64,000 nt of DNA from Chondrilla cf. caribensis (GCA_964020155.1 OZ026550.1:2702352-2766351), one strand, 5' to 3'. Positions 50,824 through 63,900 are shown, numbered from the stretch's first letter. Made by a program: numbers and translations. Notes: generated by a model not told the origin, from the sequence alone.

Positions 50824-53013
50824 ACCCAGGACAAAATAAACAGCATGAAACAAGCATGAAACAACCATGGTAACTTCTTCAACCATGTTACTAGGTTGAA
50901 ACAGGCAAGAAGCATCCATGGCAAATCTCTCACCCATGTCAGATGGTTGGTACAGACTGCTTCTCTTTTAACATTATCCTATGTTTTCTACTAGGTCTTG
51001 AAATATAGTAATAAAATACTTGAATATTAATTAACAGTTACATGTACTTCATAATATTATGTGATTCAAAATCAATTATTCACATTGAATCAGGGGATAC
51101 ACTATGTATAAATTTGATGTGAAGATTGTGTAATGCTTAATGCTAGTTTATAGTATATAAAATACTGAGTAATTATGTATAATATTATTAATAATTATAC
51201 ATACATCAATAAGCAGACATTGCGAAAAAATTAGAATTGGATGGTCGTAGAGATACATTTATGTCTTCCAATGATTGCTATCAATATGAAAGTCCGCTGC
51301 AGGCCCTGGACTTGGGAACGTGGTCTTTGGAATCATGCTCCTTTGATGAAGATTGGAATGTCCATTGGCCAGTGCCTGATCCGTCATATGATTCTGCGAC
51401 ACCTAGCAACTTCCAGTCACCGGGCAAATCCTATACCCTCAATCACATCCCTGCAATGATTCTCAGATGTCTACTAACATACAGTCACCTGGCACTTCCT
51501 ACCTTCAATCGACACTCAATTCAAGGGGTAAAGCTTCTCCACAGCAAATCAGTCCACCATCATATCCCTCTTATGATTCTCAGATGTCTACAAACGTACA
51601 ATCACCTGGCCCTTCCTACCTTCAGTCACCACTCAATTCAAAGGGTAAAGCATGTCAACAGCAAAATAGTCCGCCATCATTTGAGCCACCTGTATCTAGT
51701 AAACACCAATTGAAAGTGCTACAGGAAGAAAACAATCGCCTGAGAGCAGCACTACAACAACTTCGTAACCAAATATTCGTAACCAAACATGTACTGCAAG
51801 TAAGCATGCATGAAATGACTGTGTTTAACTTGCATGTACTTGCTTTTATAGGTATAGACACTCCTACGTATACTATTTTTCAAGGCATGCACATAATATA
51901 TTCACTGCCCTGTAATACCTCGGACAGGTCTGTATGTTTCAATTGCTACTTTGTAACGTTTGCAGGTAAGAGTGAAGAGACAAAAGATCATCAAGACATA
52001 AGGTTTGTTCATTGCTCCAAGTGTTTGTTATTCATGGGTATTCCAATAACATGTCATGTGATATGCAGGTTGAAACTGTGCCAGGCTATGGAGCTTATGT
52101 GAGCAAGATGAAGCTGGACACTGCTGTTGACAGTAGTCAAGGACAGCCTACCCGCTTAGTAAGGAAGCTACTTAGTGCATTTTTCTCTGCGGAAATATTG
52201 GCCAAGTCAAGTGCCCGAGGCAGCAGAACATATAATATATATGCTGCTCTGGACCATAATATTGTTGCTGCCATTATCAGTAAGTTTGGCATTATACTAT
52301 GCATCATGGTTTGTATAAAATACTTGTGAAATCCATTTTGGTAGAATTTGTGACTACAAAGCATCCAAATTTCCAAAGAACTCTACTGGTAGATGCCATT
52401 AACAATGAATACGCAAGCTACAGAAGATACAAGTGATCTAATGTTTGAGTAAAGTATTTGAAGTGATTTCCTTGATTTAGATGCTGCCAGTGGGCATACG
52501 TAAGATTTCTATCATATAAACTATTGCCAAGATTACTATCACACATCATACCTGATTTATAATAATTACTGGCCAATTATTTTTACCAAATGTCAACTTT
52601 ATGCTTTTTATTAGACTATTGTACCATTATTGTGTTTAATGCATAATCAACCTTGCAAGATTGCATGAATGTATGGTCGCTTGAATTTGCATGCTGCATG
52701 ATAGACTGGAAGAAATACAATAATTATAATATTAAATGGGATACAGATAAGAATTTATACATATTATATTGCATATTGTAATCATATAAGTATGTGATAC
52801 TAATAAAAATGTCAAAATTAAATTACAACCTAGTTTCATGCAGTATTCATGGTTGAAACAAGCAAAATTCAGTTTCAATTTCAAACCTTAAGCTTTAAAC
52901 AGCTGTTTCTGTGCTTGTAACAAACCAGTATCAACATGTTTACAGATTGTTTCCGACATGCTGCTAACGTCCTCTAAACATGCCAGATACAAGCTTGCTA
53001 TTTTAACCTGGGT
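50824..53013. mobile_element. Second BEN-bearing element, limits tentative
   Basis: Contains a BEN-domain gene relic and no transposase. Both sides carry loose subterminal repeats of 'gaaacaa' and 'catgg' type (50845-50935 and 52840-52990). The outer ends ACCCAGG..AAAATA (50824) and its inverted form TATTTTAACCTGGGT (ending 53013) could be short terminal inverted repeats, with two mismatches in ~15 bp. No clear target duplication. It would be a non-autonomous relative of the element at 31125, from another family. Confidence 0.4.
51233..52436 (+). pseudogene. BEN-domain protein gene, second copy, frameshifted
   Basis: Exons that can be seen: ~51233-51799, 51967-52001, 52069-52279 and 52345-52436. 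The first encodes an N-terminal segment (DGRRDTFMSSNDCYQYES onward), two copies of a 39-residue Ser/Pro-rich repeat (period 117 bp, 'gattctcagatgtct' at 51458 and 51575) and a coiled coil (LKVLQEENNRLRAALQQLRN). The last two encode a BEN domain (TRLVRKLLSAFFSAEILAKS, then FVTTKHPNFQRTLLVDAINN). One base seems to be missing near 51456, where the first 39-residue repeat begins out of frame. The exon start and the middle exon are uncertain. Confidence 0.65.
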
Positions 53014-53037
53014 AGTTAGCATCAAATTATTCGAGGA
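52437..53037. other. Noncoding DNA after the second BEN gene
   Basis: AT-rich, with the right-hand loose repeats described for the element. No gene seen. Confidence 0.5.
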
Positions 53038-53480
53038 TCTTCAGGACCCCAGGGAACACAAGAACGTAATGGAACAAAGGGTGGACGAGGAGATACAGGA
53101 CAACCAGGAAATAGTGGACTGAAAGGAGACACAGGGGTGCCAGGACATAATGGAACAAAAGGTAAGCATGGACAAACAGGACAACCAGGGAATATTTGAC
53201 AGAAAGGTGAACCAGGACTGAAAAGAGACACGGGAGTGACTTGATGGAACAAATGGTGAATGTGGAAAACCTGAAAAGCAGGGTGAAAAGGGAGAGCCAG
53301 GACAATGATGAGAAAGAAGACTCCAAGGAGATGCAGGATCACAAGGACCAATGGGAGAAAAAAGTGATTGGGAAATCAAGGAGCTAATGGATTCAAGGGG
53401 ATAGAGGAACATAAGGAGTGGATGGGATAAATGGAACGAAGGGTGAAAAGGGAGACCCAAGTCCACATAGGGAGATTAGA
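53038..53480 (+). pseudogene. Collagen fragment, rearranged
   Basis: A Gly-X-Y region starts abruptly (GSSGPQGTQERNGTKGG). It has TGA stops near 53197 and 53241 and several frameshifts. After ~53390 a second piece corresponds to the start of a collagen exon ([19 protein letters not shown]), so the order is inverted relative to a normal gene. There is no exon 1 and no cleavage motif. Confidence 0.8.
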
Positions 53481-55100
53481 ACAATATGTATGTATATAAT
53501 TTAAATTTGTGCATGCAAAGTAGCCCAAGTCTATAAATAGCCTAAATATTGGTCATATAATAATAGTAATTTGAATGTCATTTAAAAACACCATGCAAAT
53601 GTCTTGCAAAATTGACATATTAATGTGAGAAACTTTAACTTGCAATTGACAAAAATAAATAATATGTAATATTCACATGATGGTATGTTTCACCCACTGA
53701 GTTTAGCGTGATATAACACTCTGGGAAAACTAGTAGGCTTGATAGTTTTCATGGGAAATGTCACTGAACACACTTTAACAAAGAAAGTATTACTGTACAT
53801 AATAATCACAGTGACTTTCAAGTGTGAGAACTTAAGATAATTTTTATCAGCAAATCTTTTGTACACAGATTCTACAACATTTTTAATCATGATGTTTTAA
53901 GATTGTCCCTCATTCTCAGCGCAGTCTATAATATTATCATTATATTATCATTATATTAGCATTATATGATACCCCACTACAAAATTAACTGAAAAACTAC
54001 CTATCTTACATTTTTACCCTAATTTCTTGATAATATATCCTGATTTATAATATTTCCATGCTATTTTTATGTACCCATCAATGCTATTAGCTATCATTTC
54101 ACACATAAAAGCTCTTACACCTGAAAACATTGTCAAAATCTAGAAAATTAATAACGAGCTCAGAAAAGCCTCTTCCCACCTATGCCTGAAATACAACAAC
54201 TGTCAGAAGGGTGTTAACAAGGGAAGTAGGGATTCTCAACAACTTTACAAACATCGGATCTCAAGTTATAGGGAAAAGAACATTTAAACAACTGAGGTGA
54301 AAACAGACCAACACTTGTAATAACATACATCGTTCATTATAACTAATATAGAAACTTATCATATATTAATTTGAAGGCCATTCTGAAACCAACAGAAAAT
54401 AAATTATTTATTGCATACATCTTCAACAATATAATACACATAATGTATGCATTCGACCATGATAACAATACAGTATACTGTAGCCGGTTCACTCTCACAA
54501 GTGTAAATCAGGTTTACTTTGGTGAGTACAATGATGATGAGACATATTTTAGGTCAGTGCGTAGACAATTCCTGCAAATTTAACATTTTGGATCCACTGT
54601 ACTGTGTGTGTGCATGGGTACATATGTGCATGTGTGTATTCTGGAATGTATAAAATTGAATATGCTTGCAACTTCATGCTAATATACCCTTGTAAGCACA
54701 TAGTTACATATGGTAGAAGTCAATTACTTTGTGTTTCAAAGAATTTGAAAGAAATTGTATTGAGTAAAGCAAAAGTTGTTACAACTTGTTTTTTCTCGCA
54801 TAGAAATTAGGTGACCATGTTGCTCTATACACTCAGTAAACGTGTTACCACCCCCTTGTGTGGTCTTTGTTTAATGTCTTCTGATAGTGAGTGTGATTTG
54901 AGATGGGATGTATTATTATAATGTTATATGGCACATCATGGATGCAACATATCATGATGTGCATAAATATTATGATTTTGTTAATATGAATAAAGGTTTT
55001 ATGACATCATTAGGAACTATTACTGTAGACACATAGAAACATATACCATTGAGATGCAAAATCCTTCAGACATATTTGAATTCCAATATAATGAAACTAC
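53481..55100. other. Spacer, first part of segmental duplication
   Basis: No gene. 53985-54265 matches 62125-62420. 54655-54905 matches 61600-61860. 54755-55100 also matches 62425-62770. Confidence 0.55.
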
Positions 55101-55566
55101 AATTGAAGCGCTAACAGGCCCATCCATCTTGCCCTGTGAATAGCTGACTGAATTCATTAGTCTCCTTGCATGTACTGTAAATCCCCCATGTGTACCACAT
55201 TTGCTTTATTACAGAAACCACCTTCGAGTTGCTTCTTTGCTAACTTCTGAACCAGAGGACCTGGTGTGATGGGAAATGTTATTAATCCTGTAGTAACACA
55301 TGAGTATGAACATACACATACATATAAACAACATACACAGGCACATGCATGTACACACATGCAGAAATAGGATACAAACGATGGACATGAACATACACAC
55401 CCATATACATAAACCATACAAGCACACAAATGCATATAGACACAGATGTATAAATGTACATATACCCAATCAACACACACACAAGAACGAACACTGATGT
55501 AAATGGACATACCCACCCATTTAAACCGTATAAACATGCACATGATACAAACACTGGTATACAAAT

Positions 55567-55570
<4 letters not shown>

Positions 55571-55627
<57 letters not shown>
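55571..55627. repeat. (CA)n microsatellite
   Basis: Pure CA run inside the duplicated segment. Confidence 0.95.
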
Positions 55628-55634
<7 letters not shown>

Positions 55635-56089
55635 ACGCCTCCCCCCCACACACACAGATACTTGCACATGTACATACCAGCTGACATGTAAACTGATAAA
55701 AATAGGCACATACATATAAACACAGGTAACTAGTACTAGTAGGCTTGATAGTTTTATGGAAATACACCTCAAAGTAAATAAAAGAAAATATTAACAAACA
55801 AAATTATGATAATTGTCTATTACTTCACACATAATATTATTATTAGCAATAGCTCATTTACAACTTTTCCAACGAATGCTGAAGGACTAAGTAACAGTTA
55901 CTGTACGAAGTACGGGTTGGCTGTGCCCTTCAAGGTGTAAGGTGTAAACAGGTTGGACGGTAGATACCCTTAAGCTTAATCTCAATGCTTAATCTATATG
56001 CAATTACCTATCCGCTCAGATATATACAGTTGACAAAGATTACTATGACACGCGAACCTCTAGATATTTCAACACCGAGCGCCTTTTGG

Positions 56090-56300
56090 AAATAAAACCA
56101 TGACGTCTCCAGTCAGATAAAATCGTTTAATCGAGATTCGAGATCGTTGGAGATCATCCTTTCTTTATAAACCGTTCGCCCTCATCTCCTTCGTGCGTTC
56201 TTCGCCGATCGACTGCGTAAGGTATACACGTGGTCGAATGACGAAATGAGTGACGTCACAATACATTCCAGCGATGACACTGGAATATGCACGTACACTC
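56090..56300. promoter_or_regulatory. CpG-rich conserved block with CRE-like site
   Basis: Contains the palindrome TGACGTCA (in 'gagtgacgtcacaat'), CACGTG, and many CpG in an AT-rich region. Copies: 63700-63900 (equally CpG-rich), 10325-10520 and 22130-22290 (CpG mostly replaced by TpG/CpA). It could be a regulatory region of the unit. It could also be an old exon, since a plus-strand frame reading LRAFFADRLR and YTWSNDEMSDVTIHS is open in both CpG-rich copies. Confidence 0.4.
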
Positions 56301-57084
56301 TACTTTTATACGTATTATATCCGAAATGTATGCATACTATAGTATACTTTTTATTCCAATTATTTGTACATTAGTACACGTCCATCATTTGTTTCTTATA
56401 CCAGTATTATGCAAGTAGAGTAAGATTTTCATGTAATTATAGAAGTCTGATATTTGCAAATTTTCTACGACTCATACTATTCACAATGTTCACCTCAGAC
56501 TGTTGTTGGAGTAATTTTTGCAATATTCCATTCACATATGCACACAAATGCATGCGCATGCCGGTCAATTACCCATTTCTTCCACATTGATTCTAAATAT
56601 TTCCTCCACTTGCTTCTGGAGTGAACACGTAATTTCCTATTATTCCTATTTTCAATAACCATCAATCATTACCACCTGTACGTATTATGCATCTTGCTGC
56701 ACATGTGTTGTGCTCTATATTCTGAACAACTGTTTGGTATGATCACTTTGAGGTTGAGGAATTAATCCAAGGGTTCGGTTCTTACACGTATGCATACTTT
56801 TAATATGCAAAAATGTCATCATAATACATGAATTAATTTTATAATGGCTTATGCTGCCCTAACAAATGCACATTGGGTGTACCATGTACATATGCAGACA
56901 CTACAAGATAAACAGAATAATTATATAGCATGCAGTAGACCTCAGTCAAAGCTGTGTACATACTATCAATTTTCTGTGTGCTACTGTATACTGGTATGCA
57001 AACCCCTGTACACTGCATATGCTTCGCTTCAGTAACATGAAACAGACATGTATGTACAAATGCTGACAATACCATATAAAATGA

Positions 57085-57290
57085 GTTTGAAATGAGAAAG
57101 CAGGGCTACAAGGACCTCCTGGCGATGGAATGATGGCTGAAGATCACAAGAACCACAAAACAAAAACTTGACAGGGAAGCAGGACCTGTTGGATATACTG
57201 GATCAACGACGAGCTTTAGGAACTTCAGATAATCAACGACCACTGGGAGATGCTGAAGCTACACAAGTGAGTGCTTTTTGAAGGATTCAG
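57085..57290 (+). pseudogene. Relic of a second collagen gene, copy in unit H
   Basis: Phrases: 'ctacaaggacctcctggcga', EAGPVGYTGST in one frame, then PLGDAEATQVSAF and a stop at 57281-57283. Frames are broken between them. Confidence 0.55.
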
Positions 57291-57699
57291 TTAAATTTTA
57301 CAATTAGCTAATTATATCATGGGACATTATTTGATTAGTGGTACAACTTGATAACACATCCATTATTAAATCAGTAGCCATAAAAATGCTAGGCAGGTAT
57401 GAGTATGCTATAGTATGAGTCAGGCAGTCACTGTAACTGCATGTGCCCATGAGTGGTACCCCATGAACAGTCTAGAAATTCAAGATGTTTAGTGACCATA
57501 TGTTCAGACTATGTGTGTTTACATGCAGCACTCTTCAAGGTTTACTAAGAATGTATACATTGCACGATATGGTACCTTGAGTAGAAAGCAACTCCAAACC
57601 CAATGTTCCTAAATTATTGTTACTAAGGCCAGGTACAATACATACTGCCATATAAACACAATGATGTCATTAATAATTACCATTGTTTCCCATAATATC

Positions 57700-57824
57700 A
57701 TGAACACACACACGTATGCACACACACATACACACACACACACAAACACACACTCACACACACACACACACACACACATGCACGCACACACACACACACG
57801 TACACACACACACAAACACACACG

Positions 57825-57907
<83 letters not shown>

Positions 57908-57960
57908 GCACGCACGCACACACACATAAACACGCACACACACAAACACACACACATGTA
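57700..57960. repeat. (CA)n microsatellite upstream of gene H
   Basis: The longest CA-type tract in the window, with CG, CT and AA interruptions. It ends ~220 bp before the ATG of gene H. Confidence 0.95.
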
Positions 57961-58176
57961 CTACACAATTGAATCAACTTGTTTATGCCAAAGCAGAATT
58001 ACTAAGGATTCCACATGACGGGAAGCACCATACACATACATAGCTATGAATGGGGCTCAAATTGAATTACACAATGAATATCATTAAAAGTTGGCCTTAC
58101 TACAAAAACTGCCTGTACTTTGTGGTTACCACAAACCAGCATTGAAAGATTTAGAGTAGTGACGACTGCTACAGTT

Positions 58177-60055
58177 ATGGCTCCAAGCATTCAGTTCTTT
58201 ATACAAGTGGCTCTTTTGCTTTGTGTGGTGACTACCAGTATGGGGGGTATCACTGATTTACATAAAACAGTTTCAGAACTTGAAAACAAAGTGAAGGTGT
58301 CACAAGAAGAAATCAAGTCACTCCACCAGTTCATAGTACAGTTGGAGAAGAGACTACAAACACTTGAAGTGAAAGGTAAGTTCAGTGAGATTCAATGCAG
58401 TCCGAATTTTTCATGCCTGTTAGTCTACAAATTGTATTAAAATAATGTCACTGTATGATATCCTCCAACATGGGTGAGTGGTAAGAATGTACACTATTGG
58501 ATAGGAAATGGTGACTGGTGAGCATTTTAAAAACACTATATACTGAAAGTCGGATGTACAAGCATTCACTAACACTCAGCATTGACATTGAACCAGTAAT
58601 TTTGATCATGACAAACTTTGTTGGGTTGCTGCCATCGCATGCTAATTTTGATCCTGTTTTAAGGTCTGAAAGTACTTTCAGCCAAGCTTTTGCATGCAAA
58701 TTCTACTCCTGGACCAGTTTTCAATTCTTGACATTTCAATTCCATCTTTATAATACTATGTATACGTATTACACTATATAGATGTACAATAATATGTGTA
58801 GATACATTGTTACATTCAATTACCCAGATTTGGTGACGTCAAAAGTATATTATAATTCTTGCAAAATTGTAAATTTTAATGTCAGTGAAAATGGACACAG
58901 CATGGTTTCCGTTTAGATGTACCAAACAATGAATGAACAGACTCTACACTATGAAGACCAATAAAGAAATCAGATTCTCACTGATAACCAAATTGTAGTT
59001 CTGATTGTTTCAAGGTTTTCACCCTATTCCCTGAGTTAAGACTTAGTGTGGACCAATTCACTCAATGAACGATCTGCATGCAAAAGATTTATAATATTTA
59101 AATTTTAATACTACCTGACTAAATGTATTTACTTTCTTTGTAATAACCTCATGCACATGCATGTACCCATCAATGCTGTACATATTATAGCTATCATATA
59201 TGCACAAAAATCTCTTACATAAGTCAATGTGAATCTGAAATAACATTTTGAATAGATAACAACACACTGAACAATGAACTCATTTGTAAATACAGGAGAA
59301 TCTGTCAATGTTGTCTCAGGGATATGTACAGGCTAAGATTCTATATTGAAAACAGTATGTGTTAATTCAAATAGTCATGTTGCAAATTTGTATTATAACA
59401 ATTCATTGCTTTCTAAACAGATAAACTCTTGGAAAGAACCAGACGACAAGATGTTTGTAATTGTTCACCTGGACCAAAAGGGGATAGAGGACTACCGGGA
59501 GTGGATGGGAGAAATGGAACAAAAGGTGAAAAGGGAGACCCAGGACCACATGGGGAGAGGGGTGAAAAAGGAGAGCTAGGACTGCCAGGATCTCTAGGAC
59601 CCCAGGGGCCACAAGGACTTAATGGAACAAAGGGTGAACGAGGAGAAAAAGGACAACAAGGAAATAATGGACAGAAAGGTGAACCAGGACTGAAAGGAGA
59701 CACAGGAGTGCCAGGACTTAATGGAACAAAAGGTGAACAAGGAGCAAGAGGACAACCAGGGGATGTTGGACAGAAAGGTAAACCAGGACTGAAAGGAGCC
59801 AAAGGAGTGCCAGGACTTAATGGGACAAATGGTGAAAGAGGAGAACCTGGAAAGATAGGTAATAAAGGAGAGCCGGGACTAAAAGGAAAAAGAGGACCCC
59901 AAGGAGATGTAGGACCACAAGGACCACCAGGAGTTGATGGAAGAAAAGGTGAATGTGGAGAAAAAGGACAACCTGGGGATGATATGCAAAAAGGTGAACC
60001 AGGAATGAAAGGAGAGCAATGTCCAATTTGTCCATCAAAAAAGGGAATGAGGTGA
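58177..60055 (+). CDS. Collagen gene H, intact, with a Cys-containing C-terminus
   Basis: Exons 58177-58375 and 59421-60055 join in phase 1 (donor GTAAGT, acceptor 'ttctaaacag'); 834 bases, 277 aa. Leader MAPSIQFFIQVALLLCVVTT, seven-heptad coiled coil ([20 protein letters not shown] onward), [14 protein letters not shown], then ~63 Gly-X-Y triplets with NGTKGE blocks. Unlike its sisters it lacks the GPPGPP end. After GMKGEQ it closes with CPICPSKKGMR, giving two extra Cys that may link chains at the C-terminus. The box at the TATA position reads TACAAAAA, so its promoter may be weaker. The intron is the longest of the intact copies (1045 bp). Confidence 0.85.
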
Positions 60056-61285
60056 CATTAGGGCTATCAAAAGGCAATAAATTTGATAATGGAAGGAAAC
60101 AAATAAACAACTCAGGTAAACACAGACTAACACTTGTTGTAACATGCATAAATTTTCATATTTTTGTAGAAACTAAAATTTATAAAGGATAGATATCAAT
60201 TTGGTATCTGATATTCAAGTAATGTTCAAATGTTGTATATAATGCGTATTTTAGGAGAATATAAATACTATAGCTAAATACAGTATGAACTCAGGGCTCA
60301 CACTTGATGAAAGTACTGACATACAGCCAACACAGGTGTAGGTACAATCATAGGCATTATGGTCACAGTTATAACAATCACCGATCCTTAATCAACAATC
60401 ATGCAACAGTCAAATGGCCTTTTCAATAGGCACTTAGATTAGACTGTAGAGCCACCGACGTGCTACGGCAAACATTTGGAGTTGAACAGGATCAAAACTG
60501 CATCACAAAATATTGCATCAAATTTAGCATAAAGCCCTAGTAGGTTTCTGCCTTACTGAGCATCTTCAGTGTGGTGTACCTCATCATCCTATAAGCAGTT
60601 TGTGGCTTGAACATCTCATGCCACTCACATTCGATTTGCATTGTGAGACCAATTAAGGCAGACATTACCTGTATAATTTCAGTTGCAAATTGAAGAATCA
60701 AATCATATTTATGTTTATATCCTTCTGCTATCATCAAACCCAAGGTCAACACACCCTCAGGAGCATATAATAGTGAGTGTGAAGTTTCATCCAAATAGAC
60801 ACAGTAACAATTTACATAAGTACTGTAGCAAGTGCCCACAGTATATTTCACAAGTTTGTTTCACCACATGGCCCACAGCCTAATGGAAAATCAACATAAA
60901 ATAAAAGGAAAATGGCCCCCAGGGACCCACGTAATTTGTGCGTTGTACATGGTTGCATCCAATTTGGTGCAGACAAATTGAATTGATGAACGATCTGCAT
61001 GCAAAAGACTTGAAATAGCTAAATTTACTGCCTACCTATAATACTTCCTTGGTAATACCCTCATTTTATACCCATGTACACATCAATGCTGTACATATTA
61101 TAACTATCAAGAAGCTCTTACTTAAGATATCAATGTCAATCTATGAAATTCGATAACAAGCTCAGAAACACTACTTCCCTGCAATGTCTGAATTAATGCA
61201 ACTAATAACATCATACCGAACTATGATCTCCCTTTAACATACTGGAGGTCATGTCCCTGTTGTATCAGGGATAAAACAAAGGAAG
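60056..61285. other. 3' flank and spacer after gene H
   Basis: 60056-60300 is the shared 3' flank. 60420-60950 is unique in the window and includes a 104-aa minus-strand frame. 60960-61260 resembles the collagen intron (compare 59050-59260). Confidence 0.5.
60537..60851 (-). CDS. Hypothetical 104-aa frame
   Basis: Composition is ordinary, not repeat-like (YAPEGVLTLGLMIAEGYKHK, then QFATEIIQVMSALIGLTMQI). It stands in a ~530-bp block that does not belong to the repeat unit. I recognise no family, splice sites or promoter. It may be a scrap of an inserted element rather than a gene. Confidence 0.2.
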   Translation of the reverse strand: MKYTVGTCYSTYVNCYCVYLDETSHSLLYAPEGVLTLGLMIAEGYKHKYDLILQFATEIIQVMSALIGLTMQIECEWHEMFKPQTAYRMMRYTTLKMLSKAETY

Positions 61286-61600
61286 CAAGGCCAGGACTTA
61301 ATGGGGCAAATGGTTAAAATGGAAAAAAAAAATGGAAAGAAGGGTGAAACAGGCAAGCCAGGACCACATGGGGAGAGGGGTCAAAAAGGAGAGCTAGGAC
61401 TGCCAGGATCTCCAGGACCCCAGGGACACAAGGACTTAATTGAACAAAGGGCAAACAAGGAGGAACAAGATAACCAGAAAATAATGGACAGAAAGGTGAA
61501 CCAGGACTAAAAGGAGACACAGGGGTGCCAGGACTTAATGGAACAAAAGGTGAAAGAGGAAAACCTGGAAAAAGGGTGAAAAGGGAATGTATTAAAAGAA
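61286..61600 (+). pseudogene. Collagen fragment after gene H
   Basis: Gly-X-Y phrases ([30 protein letters not shown]) in at least three frames with stops. It begins and ends abruptly. The right end joins the segmental duplication at ~61600. Confidence 0.8.
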
Positions 61601-61886
61601 TATATACTTGCAAATTCATGCTACTTTACCCTTGTATGCACATAATATAGTTACATATGGTAGAAGTTAACAATTAGTTCATATTTGAAAGAATTTTAAA
61701 GCAATTGTATTGAGTACAGCACAAGTTGATTCATATTGTTTTTTCTTGCATAGAAATAAGGTGACCATTTTGCTCTGTAAACATGTTACCACCCCCTTTG
61801 TGTGGTCTTTGTTTAATGTCTTCTGATAGTGAGTGTGATTTGAGACTCTTCCTCAACTGCTTCTTTCATGGGATGTATTATATATA

Positions 61887-62110
61887 TACAGGGGCGGCCA
61901 ATAATTACGGGCGATATTATTGGTGAAAAAATGGCGGGACTTAAGTCTTTGATTGCAATAGGTCTAAAATCATGTTTTGTGAATGATTAAGAATTATTAC
62001 TATTATTATTACTCCCTAGAAACGCTTAGAAAAAATCTATTTCGGTATTAAATTTTACTGATTCTCCAAGGTGCGAGTTTGCCTTTTTTGGGTTTTTTGG
62101 GATGCCTAGA
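61887..62110 (+). mobile_element. Truncated Tc1/mariner-like MITE
   Basis: Begins CAGGGGCGGCCAATAATTACGGGCGAT, close to the end of the element at 25026, and continues with 'aaaatggcggga'. No matching right end is found before duplicated spacer resumes at ~62125. Confidence 0.5.
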
Positions 62111-63699
62111 TTAAACTCTTTTCAGCGAACAAATTAAATACAAATTAATTGAAAATGCTACCTATCTTACTTTTTTTCCCCTTACTTTCTTGATAATACA
62201 ATTATTTAAAATATTTTTATGCTATTTTCATGTACCCATCAATGCCAGTAGCTATCATTACACACATAAAAACTCTTACATAAGAAAACATTGTCAAAAT
62301 CTAGAAAATTAATAACGAGCTCAGTAAAGCCTCTTCCCACCTATGTCTGAATTACAACAATTGTCAGAAGGGTGTTGAAAAGGGAAGTAGGGATTGTCAA
62401 CAACTTTACAAACATCGGAACAAGCACAAGTTGATCCATATTGTTTCTTTCTTAAGAAATTTGGCAACCATTTTGCTCTGTAAACTCAGTATTACCAAAG
62501 GTGTTATCATATCCTTGTGTGGTCTATGTTTAATGCCTTCTGATAGTGAGTTTGATTTTGGACTCTTCCCAACTGCTTCTTTCATGGGGTGTATTCTATA
62601 ATATTATATAGCACATCATGGATGTGACATATCATAATGTGTATAAATATTATTATGATTTATTAAACTGAATAAAGGTTTCATGACATGATTAGGAACT
62701 ATTACTGTAGAGCAGACATAGAAACATATACCATTGAGAGGCAAAATCATTCAGACATATTTAAGTTCCAACATAATGGAACTACAATTGAAGTCCTAAC
62801 AGGTCCATCCATCTTGTCCTGTGAATAGTTGACTGAATTCATTAGTCTTCTTGTATGTACTGTAAGTCCCCTAGGTGCATCTCATCGGCTACATTACAGA
62901 AACCAGCTTCGACTTGCTTGCTTCTTTGCTAAGTTCTGAACCAGAGGACCTGGTGTGATGGGAAAATGTTATTAATCCTGTAGTAACACATGAGTATGAA
63001 CATACACATACATATAAACAACATACACGGGCACATGCATGTACACACATGCAGAAAATAGGATACAGACACACGCACATGATCATACACAACCGTATAC
63101 ATAAACCATACAAACACACAAATGTATATAGACACAGATGTACAAATGTACATATACCCAATCAACACACACACAAGAACGAACACTGATGCAAATGGAT
63201 ATACCCACCCATTTAAAAACGTATAAACATGCACATGATACAAACACAGGTATACAAATGTACACACACACACACGCCTCCCCCCCACACACAGATACTT
63301 GTACATGTACATACCAGCTGACATGTAAACTGATACAAATAGGCACGTGCATGTAAACACAGGTAACTAGTACTAGTAGGCTTGATAGTTTTATGGAAAT
63401 ACACCTCGAAAGCAAATTGAAAATATTAACAAACAAAATAATGATAATTGTCTATTACTTCACACATAATATTATTATTAGCATCGGATCATTTACAACT
63501 TTTTCAACGAATGCTGCAGCTGATGGACTAAGTAACAGTTAACGTACGAAGTACAGGTTGGCTGTGCCCTTCAAGGTGTAAGGTGTAAACAGGTTGGACG
63601 GTAGATACCTATCCGCTCAGATATAATATACAGTGGACAAAGATTACTATGACACACGAACCTCTAGATATTTCAACAACGAGCGCCTTTTGGAAATAA

Positions 63700-63900
63700 A
63701 ACCATGACGTCTCCAGTCATATAAAATCGTTTATTCGAGACTCGAGACCGTTGGAGATCATCCTTTCATTATCATGAAACCGTTCGCCCTCATCTCCTTC
63801 GTGCGTTCTTCGCCGATCGACTACGTACGGTATACACGTGGTCGAATGACGAAATGAGTGACGTCACAATACATTCCGGCGACGACACTGGAATATGTTC
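63700..63900. promoter_or_regulatory. CpG-rich conserved block, second copy
   Basis: Same as 56090-56300, with TGACGTCA and 'acacgtggtcgaatgac' kept. Differences between the two copies are few, and several are C/T or G/A at CpG. Confidence 0.4.

Larger units (their letters stand above)
53985..56400. repeat. Segmental duplication, copy 1
   Basis: Long stretches are nearly the same as 61600-64000, including the rare 'tcccccccacacacag' next to the CA run and the CpG-rich block. The order of sub-blocks differs between the two copies. The CA run is ~56 bases here (55571-55626) but only ~13 in the other copy. Confidence 0.8.

Noticed and set aside
57609..57977. Val-Cys and His-Thr repeat frames across all (CA)n/(GT)n tracts
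   Set aside because: Any dinucleotide run is open in all frames. The frames end just outside the tracts and share nothing with each other.
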